Shown here: positions 53,888-63,166 of the stretch, one piece after another
How positions within the stretch are numbered: the first letter of the stretch is position 1
Layout: every line of letters begins with the position of its first letter
Source of the DNA: an uncultured Prevotella sp.
GTDB lineage: Bacteria > Bacteroidota > Bacteroidia > Bacteroidales > Bacteroidaceae
Reading direction: 5' to 3'
NCBI GenBank assembly: GCA_946405145.1
Contig: CAMJGE010000001.1
Span: forward strand, 248,001 to 312,000
DNA length: 64,000 bases
Made by a program: the position numbers and the translations under genes
Notes under the pieces: generated by a model
Database searches by the model: none
What the model was told of the DNA's origin: nothing
What the model saw: the letters and a program-made list of their open reading frames with translations, nothing else

Positions 53888-54286
53888 ATGGGATTTATTA
53901 AAGAATTCAAGGAGTTTGCCATGAAGGGCAACGTGTTAGACATGGCAGTCGGTGTTATCATCGGCGGTGCTTTTGGCAAGATTGTAAGTTCACTGGTTGA
54001 CGACGTGCTTATGCCGCTGGTAGGTATGGTTACGGGCAACGTTGATTTCACGTCTCTGGCCTTCCAGATTGGCGAGGGCGAGGGAGCTGCTGTGTTGAAG
54101 TACGGAAACTTCATTCAGAACACGGTTGATTTTATCATCGTGGCATTCTGTATCTTCATGATGCTCAAGGGTATCAACAAGTTCAACCGCAAGAAGGAAG
54201 AGGCTGCTCCAGAGCCCGAGGCTCCTGCCGGACCTACTCAGGAAGAGCTTCTTGCTGAGATCCGCGACCTGTTAAAGAACAAGTAA
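53888..54286 (+). CDS. mscL: Large-conductance mechanosensitive channel MscL
   Basis: 132 residues. Pentameric channel that opens under membrane tension to release osmolytes. N-terminal amphipathic helix ([15 protein letters not shown]), pore helix [31 protein letters not shown], second membrane helix near 80-98 and a C-terminal Glu/Pro/Ala linker with a final helical bundle ([14 protein letters not shown]). Confidence 0.96.
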   Translation: MGFIKEFKEFAMKGNVLDMAVGVIIGGAFGKIVSSLVDDVLMPLVGMVTGNVDFTSLAFQIGEGEGAAVLKYGNFIQNTVDFIIVAFCIFMMLKGINKFNRKKEEAAPEPEAPAGPTQEELLAEIRDLLKNK

Positions 54287-54305
54287 TTCATCAAACAGAA
54301 AAAAG

Positions 54306-54345
54306 AACTGCATCACCCTTTCCGGATGATGCAGTTTTCATTTTG
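54306..54345 (+). terminator. mscL terminator
   Basis: 10-base perfect arms (54306-54315 / 54327-54336) followed by TTCATTTTGG. The opposite strand could serve the convergent GH31 operon as well. Confidence 0.75.
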
Positions 54346-54370
54346 GTTTGGTCTTATACCTTATTATTTA

Positions 54371-57370
54371 TTATAACTGCACACTCACAGCCTTACCATT
54401 GTACTGCACGAGTTTACCTTCCGGATTCTCAAGGTCAAGGGGCTTGGGAGCATCTTTAGAGATGAGAACCACATTGAATCGGCGATTCTTCAGCATACCG
54501 TTGAAGCTACCCTTACGAGCACCGAAGGTCACCTTCTTTGCAGCATCATCGTAAGTGATGTCGATGGTGGCATACTTGCCCTTCTCATAGTTATAGTTCA
54601 CACCCTCATCCTCATAGAGCTGGAACTGTCCATCCTTGCCGGCATAGACATATAGGTTGATCAGCTCAGCTGGTTTCTCGTCGCTCCACTCCATCTCAGG
54701 ACCGAAGGGGATGATAGCACCCTCACGGACAAAGACAGGAATACACTCGTAAGGTGCGTCAACCACGAGAGCCTGCCCGCCTGCAACGTACTCATTGGTA
54801 TAGAGGTTATACCAGCCGCACTGCTCCGGGAAATAGACGCTGCGGTTGCGAGCCTTATAGTAGCCTACAGGACAAGCCATCAAAGCTGGACCGAACATCC
54901 ACTGGTTACCGATATTCTCTACCGCCTTGTCACCATTGAAGTCCATCACCAACGGGCGCATCAGGGTATAGTCCTTGAAGTGAGCCCAACCTGCCATTGA
55001 ATAGAGATATGGCATGAGGCGATAGCGCAGCTTGTCGTAATATACAAATGACTGATAGGCAGGATGCTCATCGGGAGCGATGTTCCATATCTCGCGCAGC
55101 GGCCACTGACCATGACTGCGGAACAGAGGGATGAAAGCACCGAACTGGTTCCAACGGGTCTGCAGCTCGCGCCACTCCTTCAGGTCCTCATTCTCTACCC
55201 CACTCTTATCGAAGAGCTGCTGGGCTGCCACATAGCGGTTCTCCACACAGAATCCGCCCTGGTCCATACCCCAGAAGGGAACACCTGAGATAGAATAGTT
55301 CAAACCAGCCGTCATCTGGGCACGCATATCCTCCCAGCGTGTACCGATATCACCACTCCAGGTGGCAGTAGAGAAGCGCTGTTCACCAGCAAAGCCGCTA
55401 CGTGTGAGCAGGAACACACGCGGCTCATTCATCTTGCCGTTCCATACCGAGCGCTGACCGTTATAGATCGCATCCGCATTCACCGTGCTGTAAGCATTGA
55501 AATACTCTGTTGATGTACCTAAAGCTGTCGGACCGCTGAGGGCCTTACGATACCACATCGGGGTACAGTCGCGCACATTAGGCTCTGAGGCATCCATCCA
55601 CCAGGCGTCAACACCGGCGATTCCATCATGGTTATACTTGGTATAGAGGTTCTCATCCATCTGGCGCCAGAACATCTTACGGGCTCCGGCATCGTAAGCA
55701 TCATAGAAACCGTTCTTATAGCCAGGACCCACCCAGTCATGGATATCATCGGTGGGACTCTGTACATACATCCAGCCCTTGGCATCAAGTTCCTTGTAGT
55801 TATCTGTATTGCAATAGAACTTAGGCCATACAGAGATCATGAAGCGTCCATGCATGGCGTGTACGCTGTCAAGCATCGCCTGTGGATTCGGATAGCGCGA
55901 AAGCTCAAACTTGTGACTGCCCCACTGATCCTCGGGCCAGTAGTTCCAGTCCTGTACGATATTGTCGATGGGGATATGACGCTTACGGAACTCAGCCAGG
56001 TTGTCCTCGATCTCGCCAGAAGTCTTATAACGTTCACGACTCTGCCAGAAACCCAGCACCCACTTAGGATAGAGCGAAGCCTTACCAGTGAGGGTGCGAT
56101 AGCCGGAAACCACCTGATCCAAATTCTCACCAGCGATGAAGTAGTAGTCCATATCCTTGGTCATCTCACTCCAGATGGAGAGCTGCTCGCGCTCTGCCTT
56201 GCTGCGAGGCTCTGCCACACGCAGACCGCAGTAAGCCTCACCACCGTCAGGACGCCACTCGATACGGAGCTGCGCCTTCTTACCCTTCTGGAGTTCGCAG
56301 CTGAACTTATAGCTGTTGGGGTTCCAGGCCGTACGCCAACGCTCGGGCACTACCTCCTTACCATCGATATAAACCTTCACATAACCAGAGTAGTAGAGGA
56401 TGAACTGATAGAACTGGCTCTTACCCTTGCACTTGGCTTCGCCACAGCACTCAGGCTCGATAAAGCCTTCGTAGGTGACATTGGCTCCCATCAGATTGAC
56501 ACCCTTCGGGAAGTTCTTGATACCGCCATTATCTGTTTTCAGGGCAATAGCTGACTTCTCGGGCGTACCATATTCATAATAGATACTGTCCTCATCGCGC
56601 ACCAGCTTCTTGCCTTTCGCATCCACGTAAGTACCTGTCAGATGACCTGCCTTGCCTGTGCGGTCATAGAGCTTGAAAGCACGGTTCAACTGCAGATAGT
56701 CGTTAGGATTACCAAAACGGCAGTAGCTGTAGCTGTCCCACAGCAGACCGTAGTTCTTGTTTGAGAGCACAAACGGGATCGACACCTTCGTATTATACTG
56801 GAACAGATCCTCGTTCTTACCCTTCATATTGAATTCTTCGCTCTGGTGCTGACCTAAGCCGTAGAATGCCTCGTCGTCAGGCGAGTCGAACTTCATCTGC
56901 CATGAGAGCCCATGTTTCTGGTCCTCAGGCACCGTATAGCCCGTCTTGATACCCAACTCACGCTCAGGCACGGTGAAGTCCCAGAACTTCTTACCGTCCT
57001 TTGCCTCTTTCAGGAGCTGATTGCCTTTGGCATCAAAGAATGTCACCTCACCTGTAGCTTTCGATACCACAGCCTTCACATTCTTAGCTTCAACAACCAC
57101 CGTCTCTCCTTCTTCTCTCACACTGTAGGTGTTTTTTGCGGGAGTCGCCTGCGGCACAATCATCAGCGAAGCGGGCTTCTGAGGCAGTGCCTCTTGCGAT
57201 GTAGCCCGTACGCGAATCACGTTGCCATTAATTACTTCGAGGCGAATCACCTTGGCCTGTCCACCGTCCGGCCTGATTGTCACCTGTTCTCCTTGTGTCT
57301 GCACCTCAGCTGCCGCTGCTACGCCAGCCATCATCAATGCAGCCACCATCATACTGATCTTTTTCATCAC
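54371..57370 (-). CDS. Exported glycoside hydrolase family 31 with PA14 insert
   Basis: 999 residues: signal peptide (about 1-20, AAA cleavage), GH31 N-terminal beta-sandwich, a PA14-like insert (about 240-390, FYQFILYYSGYVKVYIDGKEV), TIM barrel with nucleophile Asp593 in DAWWMDASEPN, and a C-terminal domain like DUF5110. Expected substrate is an alpha-xyloside or alpha-glucoside; PA14-bearing members are often alpha-xylosidases acting on xyloglucan, but specificity is not decided here. Follows the propeller sensor gene by 9 bases. Confidence 0.93.
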   Translation of the reverse strand: MMKKISMMVAALMMAGVAAAAEVQTQGEQVTIRPDGGQAKVIRLEVINGNVIRVRATSQEALPQKPASLMIVPQATPAKNTYSVREEGETVVVEAKNVKAVVSKATGEVTFFDAKGNQLLKEAKDGKKFWDFTVPERELGIKTGYTVPEDQKHGLSWQMKFDSPDDEAFYGLGQHQSEEFNMKGKNEDLFQYNTKVSIPFVLSNKNYGLLWDSYSYCRFGNPNDYLQLNRAFKLYDRTGKAGHLTGTYVDAKGKKLVRDEDSIYYEYGTPEKSAIALKTDNGGIKNFPKGVNLMGANVTYEGFIEPECCGEAKCKGKSQFYQFILYYSGYVKVYIDGKEVVPERWRTAWNPNSYKFSCELQKGKKAQLRIEWRPDGGEAYCGLRVAEPRSKAEREQLSIWSEMTKDMDYYFIAGENLDQVVSGYRTLTGKASLYPKWVLGFWQSRERYKTSGEIEDNLAEFRKRHIPIDNIVQDWNYWPEDQWGSHKFELSRYPNPQAMLDSVHAMHGRFMISVWPKFYCNTDNYKELDAKGWMYVQSPTDDIHDWVGPGYKNGFYDAYDAGARKMFWRQMDENLYTKYNHDGIAGVDAWWMDASEPNVRDCTPMWYRKALSGPTALGTSTEYFNAYSTVNADAIYNGQRSVWNGKMNEPRVFLLTRSGFAGEQRFSTATWSGDIGTRWEDMRAQMTAGLNYSISGVPFWGMDQGGFCVENRYVAAQQLFDKSGVENEDLKEWRELQTRWNQFGAFIPLFRSHGQWPLREIWNIAPDEHPAYQSFVYYDKLRYRLMPYLYSMAGWAHFKDYTLMRPLVMDFNGDKAVENIGNQWMFGPALMACPVGYYKARNRSVYFPEQCGWYNLYTNEYVAGGQALVVDAPYECIPVFVREGAIIPFGPEMEWSDEKPAELINLYVYAGKDGQFQLYEDEGVNYNYEKGKYATIDITYDDAAKKVTFGARKGSFNGMLKNRRFNVVLISKDAPKPLDLENPEGKLVQYNGKAVSVQL

Positions 57371-57379
57371 ACTTAGTTA

Positions 57380-60300
57380 TTAGTTATTAATTTCATCAAT
57401 TTGTTCTGCTGTTTCCGGTTCTTCGTCATCATCCATCAGCACAGCCTCTTCTATCACTTCGGAGATGAGGGGCAGGGTGATCGTAAAGACGGTACCGCCA
57501 CCAATGTTCTTTTCACCCTTGATTGTTCCATCATGAGCCTTCACGATATCAGCTATCAGATGCAGGTTGGTACCTTCATCTCCCTGGTCGAACTTTTCGA
57601 AGAGATGTGGCAGGATCTCATCAGGGATGCCGATACCCTTGTCGGTGATACGAATGACTGCTTTGTCAGACTGCTCCTCCACAAAGATCTTCACGGCACT
57701 GTTGACCGGTGAGAACTTAGCCGAATTATTCAAGAGTGTTTTAAGTATAAAAGCTATCTGTGACTTATCTGCCATCACATTCAGATGCTCAGCCAGTGGG
57801 AAGAAGCTCACTTTATAAGCCTGACCATCAGCCGACTTGAATGTATCGCACACCTCACGCAGCAACGGTACGATGTCTGTCTTTTCCTTGACACCATCAG
57901 TGACAGGTGCCAACTCACTATCTTCCACCTCAGCAGCATCAGCCACTATCTTACCTTCCTCACGCATCTGCTGTTCAATCTCCTCACGCATCGCACTCAT
58001 CATATGCTTCTTTTGCAGTTCGTTACGGAAGAGTTTCAATTCCACAAACTCAGCCTGCTTTTTCAAGAAGCGGCGACGCCATAAGTAGATGCACAAGCCC
58101 ACCGTTAACAGGAAGGCCACCATCAGCCAGCGATTACGAAGCAGTGGCGGTGTAATGGTAATCTTTAGCACAGCCTCATTCTCACCCATCGTTCCATCAT
58201 CATTCAGCATTCTCACATGAAGGGTATAGGTGCCATGATGAAGCGACATATAGGTGATGTTAGGATCCACTTCCTCAGTCTTGATCCACTTGTCATTGAA
58301 ACCCTCCAACTGATAGATGAAACGTGAGGTATTGTGCATCTCTCCTTTGTCAGTAGCCAACTGGATGGTAAACTGATTCTCGTCATGGCGCAGTACCAGT
58401 TTGCGAGAGACATCAAGTGCCTCGTCAAGGATGACACGGCCATCGTATTCCTTACCGACCTCCACCTGCTGACCAAACAACTTCAGACCGCTGAAAATTG
58501 GGTGCTCCTTATTGCCGCTGCTGGATATCAGTTTAGGATCGATGATATCAAGACCGCCAAAGCCGCCTATCAGGATCTTACCATCATGGCTCACACTGAT
58601 TGAGCGCTGGTTATAAGGACCTTGCTGCAGACCGTCCTTAGCAGTGAAACTATGAATGAGGAACGACCAGGTGCCGTCGTCTTCCTTTCTCGGCGTAACA
58701 TTCGACACACCATGTTCGGTCACGACCCACATCGTGTGCTGCAAACCTTCCACCATGCCTACCACGCTGGAACCCACCAGACCGCTGTTCATGTCCAACA
58801 GCTGCTGCCAACCCGTCTTTGGATCATACACGCAACAGCCAGACATGGAACCCTGCCAGATGAGTCCGCGACTATCTTCCAGCACGCAGACGGTCGTTGC
58901 CGCCGCGGCGGCCTGTCCAGGTACTGTGGGCAGTACGATATTAGCCACCTTACCACTGACAGGATTAATCAGTGAGTAATAGTTGGAGTGTCCAGTGATC
59001 AGCCAGCCTTTCTTTATCCAGCCTACTGACGTCATGAAGTTCTCTTTGAGGCCCGAGTTATAGGAGTTCCAGGTCTTGAACTTCCCCGTCTTGCGGTTCA
59101 GTCTCTGAATGCCACTACCCAGCGTACCGATCCAGATGTCTCCCCACTTATCCTCCGTAACCGACCATACATTATTGTTCAGCAAGCCACCTTCAGCGCC
59201 TGTTGCCAGATAGTTGGTGATACGTCCGTTCGGATGAATCTCAACCAGTCCACCGTTATAGGTACCAAACCAAAGTGTGCCGTCGTGTGAGCAATAGCTC
59301 GACACCATCACGTTAGACAAGAAGCCACTCGACTTATCAATGAGTTCATTCTCTTCTGTGACTGGATTGTATTTGATGATACCTCGGTTGTCCGTTCCCA
59401 GCCAATAGGTGCCGTCCTTACCTTCAGCAGTGGTATTGATATCACCCAGTTCGACAGTCTTGATACCCACCTGCTTCTCGATATACTGGTTCAGACCGTT
59501 TCGGTAAGAGCCGATCCATATATTACCAGCTTTGTCGAGCATCAGGTTCTTCAGTGTATTTTCACTGAGCGAGGTGGCATCAAACTTATTATTCAAGAAC
59601 TGCTTCACCTCCTTATTCTTGGTATCCACAATCACAAGACCTTCATGGTCGGTAGCCATCCAGAGCCAGCCGCGCTGATCCATCAGGATTTCCCAAATTT
59701 GCATATTCTCAGGGAAACCGGAAATGCCTATCGCCGTCAGGAACTCATCGACGGAGTGATACCATTTATTCTCCTTCTTATGCTGAACAAAGCTGTTATT
59801 GGTCGTCAGTACCCAGATGTTGTCATAGTTATCGATGTAAAGTGTATAGGAAGCCTGCTCAGCACCACCATGCTGCGGGATGTACTTGTCACGCCACACC
59901 ACCTGTCCCTTTTCGCCATCCACGGCCAGCAGATCACCATCGCTGGAGGCCATCAGCAGCAAGCCGTCATACTCAGCAAACGATGAGATCCAGAACTCCC
60001 TGGGGAATTCGCTGTCGGAATAGCCGTATTTCGTCAGGGTCTTCTTCTTGGTCTTAGGATTATAGAAATAAAGGCCATCGTCGTAAGTCTTCACCCAGAA
60101 GTTCTTATCCTTGTCTATGTAGATACGGTCTATACCCCCTTTGATACCCATCTTGGCAAGCAGTCTCGAAGGCGTGCGCACCACCGTTTCCGTCTTAGGG
60201 TCGAACACGCTGTAGTTCATACCCTGCCTCAACCAGAGTTTGCCTTCATAGTCTTCCCATATATCGTTCACGTAGTTGTTGCGCAACGTGAGCGTGTCTG

Positions 60301-60529
60301 TTGCGTCCGAATAGAAGGTACGGAAGCGGTAACCGTCATAACGGTTCAGACCATAGGCTGTCGCAATCCACACAAAGCCTTTGGAGTCCTGGAAGATACG
60401 GTTGATCTGCGAGTTCGACAGACCGTCACGCGTATCCAGGCGACGGAACTTCATATCTGGAATCAAATGGGAGTCTGCATGTATAGCAAGACTGCAGACG
60501 AGCAAGAGGAGGGTTAATAGATTTCTCAT
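57380..60529 (-). CDS. Propeller sensor with degenerate histidine-kinase module
   Basis: 1049 residues: signal peptide (about 1-18), Reg_prop propeller repeats (about 25-690, starting DTRDGLSNSQINRIFQDSKGFVWIAT), Y_Y_Y domain (about 700-790), transmembrane helix (about 800-820), coiled linker, then an ATPase-like domain (about 890-1015; NNSAKFSPVNSAVKI, DKGIGIPDEIL). It lacks the usual H-box His, the second G-box reads DEGTNLHLIADIV instead of GTGLGLxIV, and the receiver and AraC domains of hybrid two-component systems are missing. The C-terminus is acidic. It lies between a LacI regulator and GH31, so sensing the glycan processed by GH31 is the likely role; how it signals is unclear. Confidence 0.85.
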   Translation of the reverse strand: MRNLLTLLLLVCSLAIHADSHLIPDMKFRRLDTRDGLSNSQINRIFQDSKGFVWIATAYGLNRYDGYRFRTFYSDATDTLTLRNNYVNDIWEDYEGKLWLRQGMNYSVFDPKTETVVRTPSRLLAKMGIKGGIDRIYIDKDKNFWVKTYDDGLYFYNPKTKKKTLTKYGYSDSEFPREFWISSFAEYDGLLLMASSDGDLLAVDGEKGQVVWRDKYIPQHGGAEQASYTLYIDNYDNIWVLTTNNSFVQHKKENKWYHSVDEFLTAIGISGFPENMQIWEILMDQRGWLWMATDHEGLVIVDTKNKEVKQFLNNKFDATSLSENTLKNLMLDKAGNIWIGSYRNGLNQYIEKQVGIKTVELGDINTTAEGKDGTYWLGTDNRGIIKYNPVTEENELIDKSSGFLSNVMVSSYCSHDGTLWFGTYNGGLVEIHPNGRITNYLATGAEGGLLNNNVWSVTEDKWGDIWIGTLGSGIQRLNRKTGKFKTWNSYNSGLKENFMTSVGWIKKGWLITGHSNYYSLINPVSGKVANIVLPTVPGQAAAAATTVCVLEDSRGLIWQGSMSGCCVYDPKTGWQQLLDMNSGLVGSSVVGMVEGLQHTMWVVTEHGVSNVTPRKEDDGTWSFLIHSFTAKDGLQQGPYNQRSISVSHDGKILIGGFGGLDIIDPKLISSSGNKEHPIFSGLKLFGQQVEVGKEYDGRVILDEALDVSRKLVLRHDENQFTIQLATDKGEMHNTSRFIYQLEGFNDKWIKTEEVDPNITYMSLHHGTYTLHVRMLNDDGTMGENEAVLKITITPPLLRNRWLMVAFLLTVGLCIYLWRRRFLKKQAEFVELKLFRNELQKKHMMSAMREEIEQQMREEGKIVADAAEVEDSELAPVTDGVKEKTDIVPLLREVCDTFKSADGQAYKVSFFPLAEHLNVMADKSQIAFILKTLLNNSAKFSPVNSAVKIFVEEQSDKAVIRITDKGIGIPDEILPHLFEKFDQGDEGTNLHLIADIVKAHDGTIKGEKNIGGGTVFTITLPLISEVIEEAVLMDDDEEPETAEQIDEINN

Positions 60530-61557
60530 ACTTTTAAGTCATGTTTATCAGATGTCCCTCTGATGATTAGTTTCTGAGGCACAATCTTCTTATAAATATT
60601 AAAGTCGCCATTGATACTTTTCTGCAGCAGATTGTAAGCCACACTTCCCATCTTGTGGGCTTGATCCTCAATGGCTGACATCTGTGGGGTCACATATTGG
60701 GCATGCAGATCATCGGTAAAGCCAATCAACGCCACATCCTCAGGGATGCGCAAGCCTAGATTCTTAATGGCGGTGAAGGCTGCGAATGTGATGATGTCAT
60801 TGAAAGCCAGGATCGCGTCTGGCGGGTTCTCACCCTGCAACAGCTTCCGTGTCGCCTCCTCGGCCCAGTCGAAGTCAATCTTATCACAGACCACCAACTC
60901 TCTTTCGATGGGGATGCGGTTTTCACGCAAAGCCTCCAGGTAGCCATGCTTACGGCGCTTCACCGCATCCAGATGATTCGGTCCACCGATAAAGGCAACC
61001 CTGCGACTACCTGTATCCAGCAGATGCTGGGTAGCCTCCTGAGCAGCCACATCGTCATTCGCCGTCACACAGGAGAACAGGTTCGGCAGACAGGTTCTTC
61101 CGAAGAATACGAGAGGGATGCCCATCTTCGCCACTTTCTCGAAATGCGAATAATCGACGGTATTCTGCGACAGACAGGCAATAATGCCCTCCACATGAAG
61201 GTTAATAAAATTCTCGATAGCACGCACCTCATCCTCACAATTCTCATGCGTGTTAGCACTGATCACCGAGTACTCCACTTTGCGCGCCTCATCCTCGATG
61301 CCGTCGAGTACCGAAGCATAATAGTGAGTCACCAGGTTAGGCACCACTACACCAACAATACGTGGTCCTTCTTTCCTGAGACTCTGGGCAAAGGGATTGG
61401 GACGGTAGTTCAAGCGTCTGGCCAGCTCCTTCACCTTCATCTGCATCTCCTGACCAATCTCAGGAGAGTTGCGTAATGCTCTGCTGACAGTGGCAATGCT
61501 CACTCCCAGTTCACAGGCCAGATCCTTTAAAGAGATACGTTTTCTGATATTCGCCAT
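60526..61557 (-). CDS. LacI-family transcriptional regulator
   Basis: 343 residues. N-terminal LacI HTH (ISLKDLACELGVSIATVSRALRNS, 8-31) and hinge helix (NYRPNPFAQSLRK), then a periplasmic-binding-protein-like effector domain (about 65-335). First gene of the LacI / sensor / GH31 operon; its stop overlaps the sensor ATG by four bases. A palindrome, AAACGTTT, in its own -33 region suggests autorepression, with a sugar as inducer. Confidence 0.93.
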   Translation of the reverse strand: MANIRKRISLKDLACELGVSIATVSRALRNSPEIGQEMQMKVKELARRLNYRPNPFAQSLRKEGPRIVGVVVPNLVTHYYASVLDGIEDEARKVEYSVISANTHENCEDEVRAIENFINLHVEGIIACLSQNTVDYSHFEKVAKMGIPLVFFGRTCLPNLFSCVTANDDVAAQEATQHLLDTGSRRVAFIGGPNHLDAVKRRKHGYLEALRENRIPIERELVVCDKIDFDWAEEATRKLLQGENPPDAILAFNDIITFAAFTAIKNLGLRIPEDVALIGFTDDLHAQYVTPQMSAIEDQAHKMGSVAYNLLQKSINGDFNIYKKIVPQKLIIRGTSDKHDLKV

Positions 61558-61582
61558 AGCCCTTCATAAATTGTGGACGCTG

Positions 61583-61619
61583 CAAAGATACTTTTTTTTT
61601 CCGAATTGCGCAAACGTTT
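61583..61619 (-). promoter_or_regulatory. Promoter with overlapping palindromic operator of the LacI operon
   Basis: Minus strand TTTG (61614-61611), 20-bp spacer and TATCTTTG (61590-61583). The -33 region lies within AAACGTTT (61612-61619) and TTGCGCAA (61606-61613), a LacI-family style half-site arrangement. A second -7-like element is at 61662-61655. Confidence 0.6.
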
Positions 61620-61699
61620 ACGTCTTTTTTTTCATATAAGGACTGTTATTTTTTCAAAAGTAGCAGATGAATGCTGTCATCTCGACTAAGCACAAATAA

Positions 61700-63166
61700 T
61701 TAATGGCGGATGAGTTGATGGCGCTGGTAGTCGTAGAGCGTAAGACGACGCAGGTGGTAGTAAGCGAGCCAGTAGTTTTTCAGCGAGTTGATCTGGTTCT
61801 GGCGTGCCGTCTGCCAGTGACTCTGCGCCACCGTCAGACTATAAGCATCAGCCTGAGCCCTGATAAACCGCTGTAGCGCCTGGGCGTAGGCATCCTCAGC
61901 GATGGTGAGTGCCTTGCTGGCCGTCTCGACGATAGCCTGGCGCTCGTTGAACTCATAGACGGTCATCGTCACATCAAGTTCTGTATCGCGGGCCACTTCC
62001 TGTTCTGTACGCTCTGCCGCATCCACCGTGCTACGGGCGGCGAGGTAGGTGTTTTTCCGTTTGCCCCAGTCCAAGATGGGGATGGTGAGTTTCACGGTAG
62101 CCATATCCTGACTGAGCGGACTACGATAGGCATCCGCAAAGCGTTCGGCCACCTGATTAAGACCGATGCTGGCATCGAGACTCACGCTGAGGTTCTTCTC
62201 CACCTTCGTACGCTCTGCCTCCCGACGGGCCTCGATGGTTGCCTGACGGGTTTCCAGATACTTAGGATTATTCTCACGGGCGAAGGCGAGGGCTTCGTCA
62301 ACCTCGATGTGCAGCGTGCTCACCACAGAGGGGATAACGAGCTCTATCTCCGTATCCCGATCCATCCCAAGATAAGTCGCAAGATCCTGTACGGCCCGTT
62401 TGCGGGAGATGCGGGCATTGGCGAGTGCCGTGCTGGCGTTGGTCTTTTCGAGTTCCAGGATGCTCAACTCAGCCTTGGAGATGCTTGAAATCTTATAGCG
62501 GCGCTGGGCGATGGCATAGATGGTGTCGCTTGATGCGAGCGACTCCATAGCCATCTTCATCATATTTTGTGCCAAGGCGAGGGCAAAGAACTTCTCTACG
62601 GCCTTCTCGCTGGTGCTCTCGATGCCATACAGCAGTTCCTTCTCTGCGCGTGCCATTTTCAGTGGTTCTATCCGCCGGGCCCACTTCAAAGGATTATAGA
62701 ACAGCTTATCCTGCTTATAGCCGACGGAGATGGGGATGGTCATGAACTGATTCTGGTTCTGGTCACCAAACGTACGCAGAAACCCCAGTTGCGTGGTGCC
62801 ATAGAACTGTCCGCCCCAAGGTTCCATCGCCTGGGTGGCATTGATACCGGCCTGCGAGGAGAACACACGTTGCTGACGATACTCATCGATATTCTCATCA
62901 GAGAGATAGCGCTGGGTCATGTAACGCTCATACTTCACAGGGGTTGATTCTAATAAGAGCTGCGGCTTGCGAGAGGCCATCCACGAGAGATAGCGATGCT
63001 GCGAGGCATAAAAGACATTCTGATATTTCTGTACGGAGAGTGAACTGTCGGTGGCAAGCCTCACCGTCCGGTCAAGGTCGAGCACCACCCTCTGCTGGGC
63101 AGAAGCAGTGAACAGTGAGAGGTGACAAGCAAGAAATATCAGCAGACTCTTTTTCATAAATTTCAT
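61700..63166 (-). CDS. TolC-family outer membrane efflux protein
   Basis: 488 residues, signal peptide (about 1-24, SAQQ). Two helical repeats with the coiled-coil pattern of outer membrane efflux tunnels, e.g. ARISRKRAVQDLATYLGM and the matching DAYSLTVAQSHWQTARQNQINSLKNYW. It pairs with the HlyD-like gene upstream (four-base overlap). An inner membrane pump is expected beyond the window. Confidence 0.9.
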   Translation of the reverse strand: MKFMKKSLLIFLACHLSLFTASAQQRVVLDLDRTVRLATDSSLSVQKYQNVFYASQHRYLSWMASRKPQLLLESTPVKYERYMTQRYLSDENIDEYRQQRVFSSQAGINATQAMEPWGGQFYGTTQLGFLRTFGDQNQNQFMTIPISVGYKQDKLFYNPLKWARRIEPLKMARAEKELLYGIESTSEKAVEKFFALALAQNMMKMAMESLASSDTIYAIAQRRYKISSISKAELSILELEKTNASTALANARISRKRAVQDLATYLGMDRDTEIELVIPSVVSTLHIEVDEALAFARENNPKYLETRQATIEARREAERTKVEKNLSVSLDASIGLNQVAERFADAYRSPLSQDMATVKLTIPILDWGKRKNTYLAARSTVDAAERTEQEVARDTELDVTMTVYEFNERQAIVETASKALTIAEDAYAQALQRFIRAQADAYSLTVAQSHWQTARQNQINSLKNYWLAYYHLRRLTLYDYQRHQLIRH

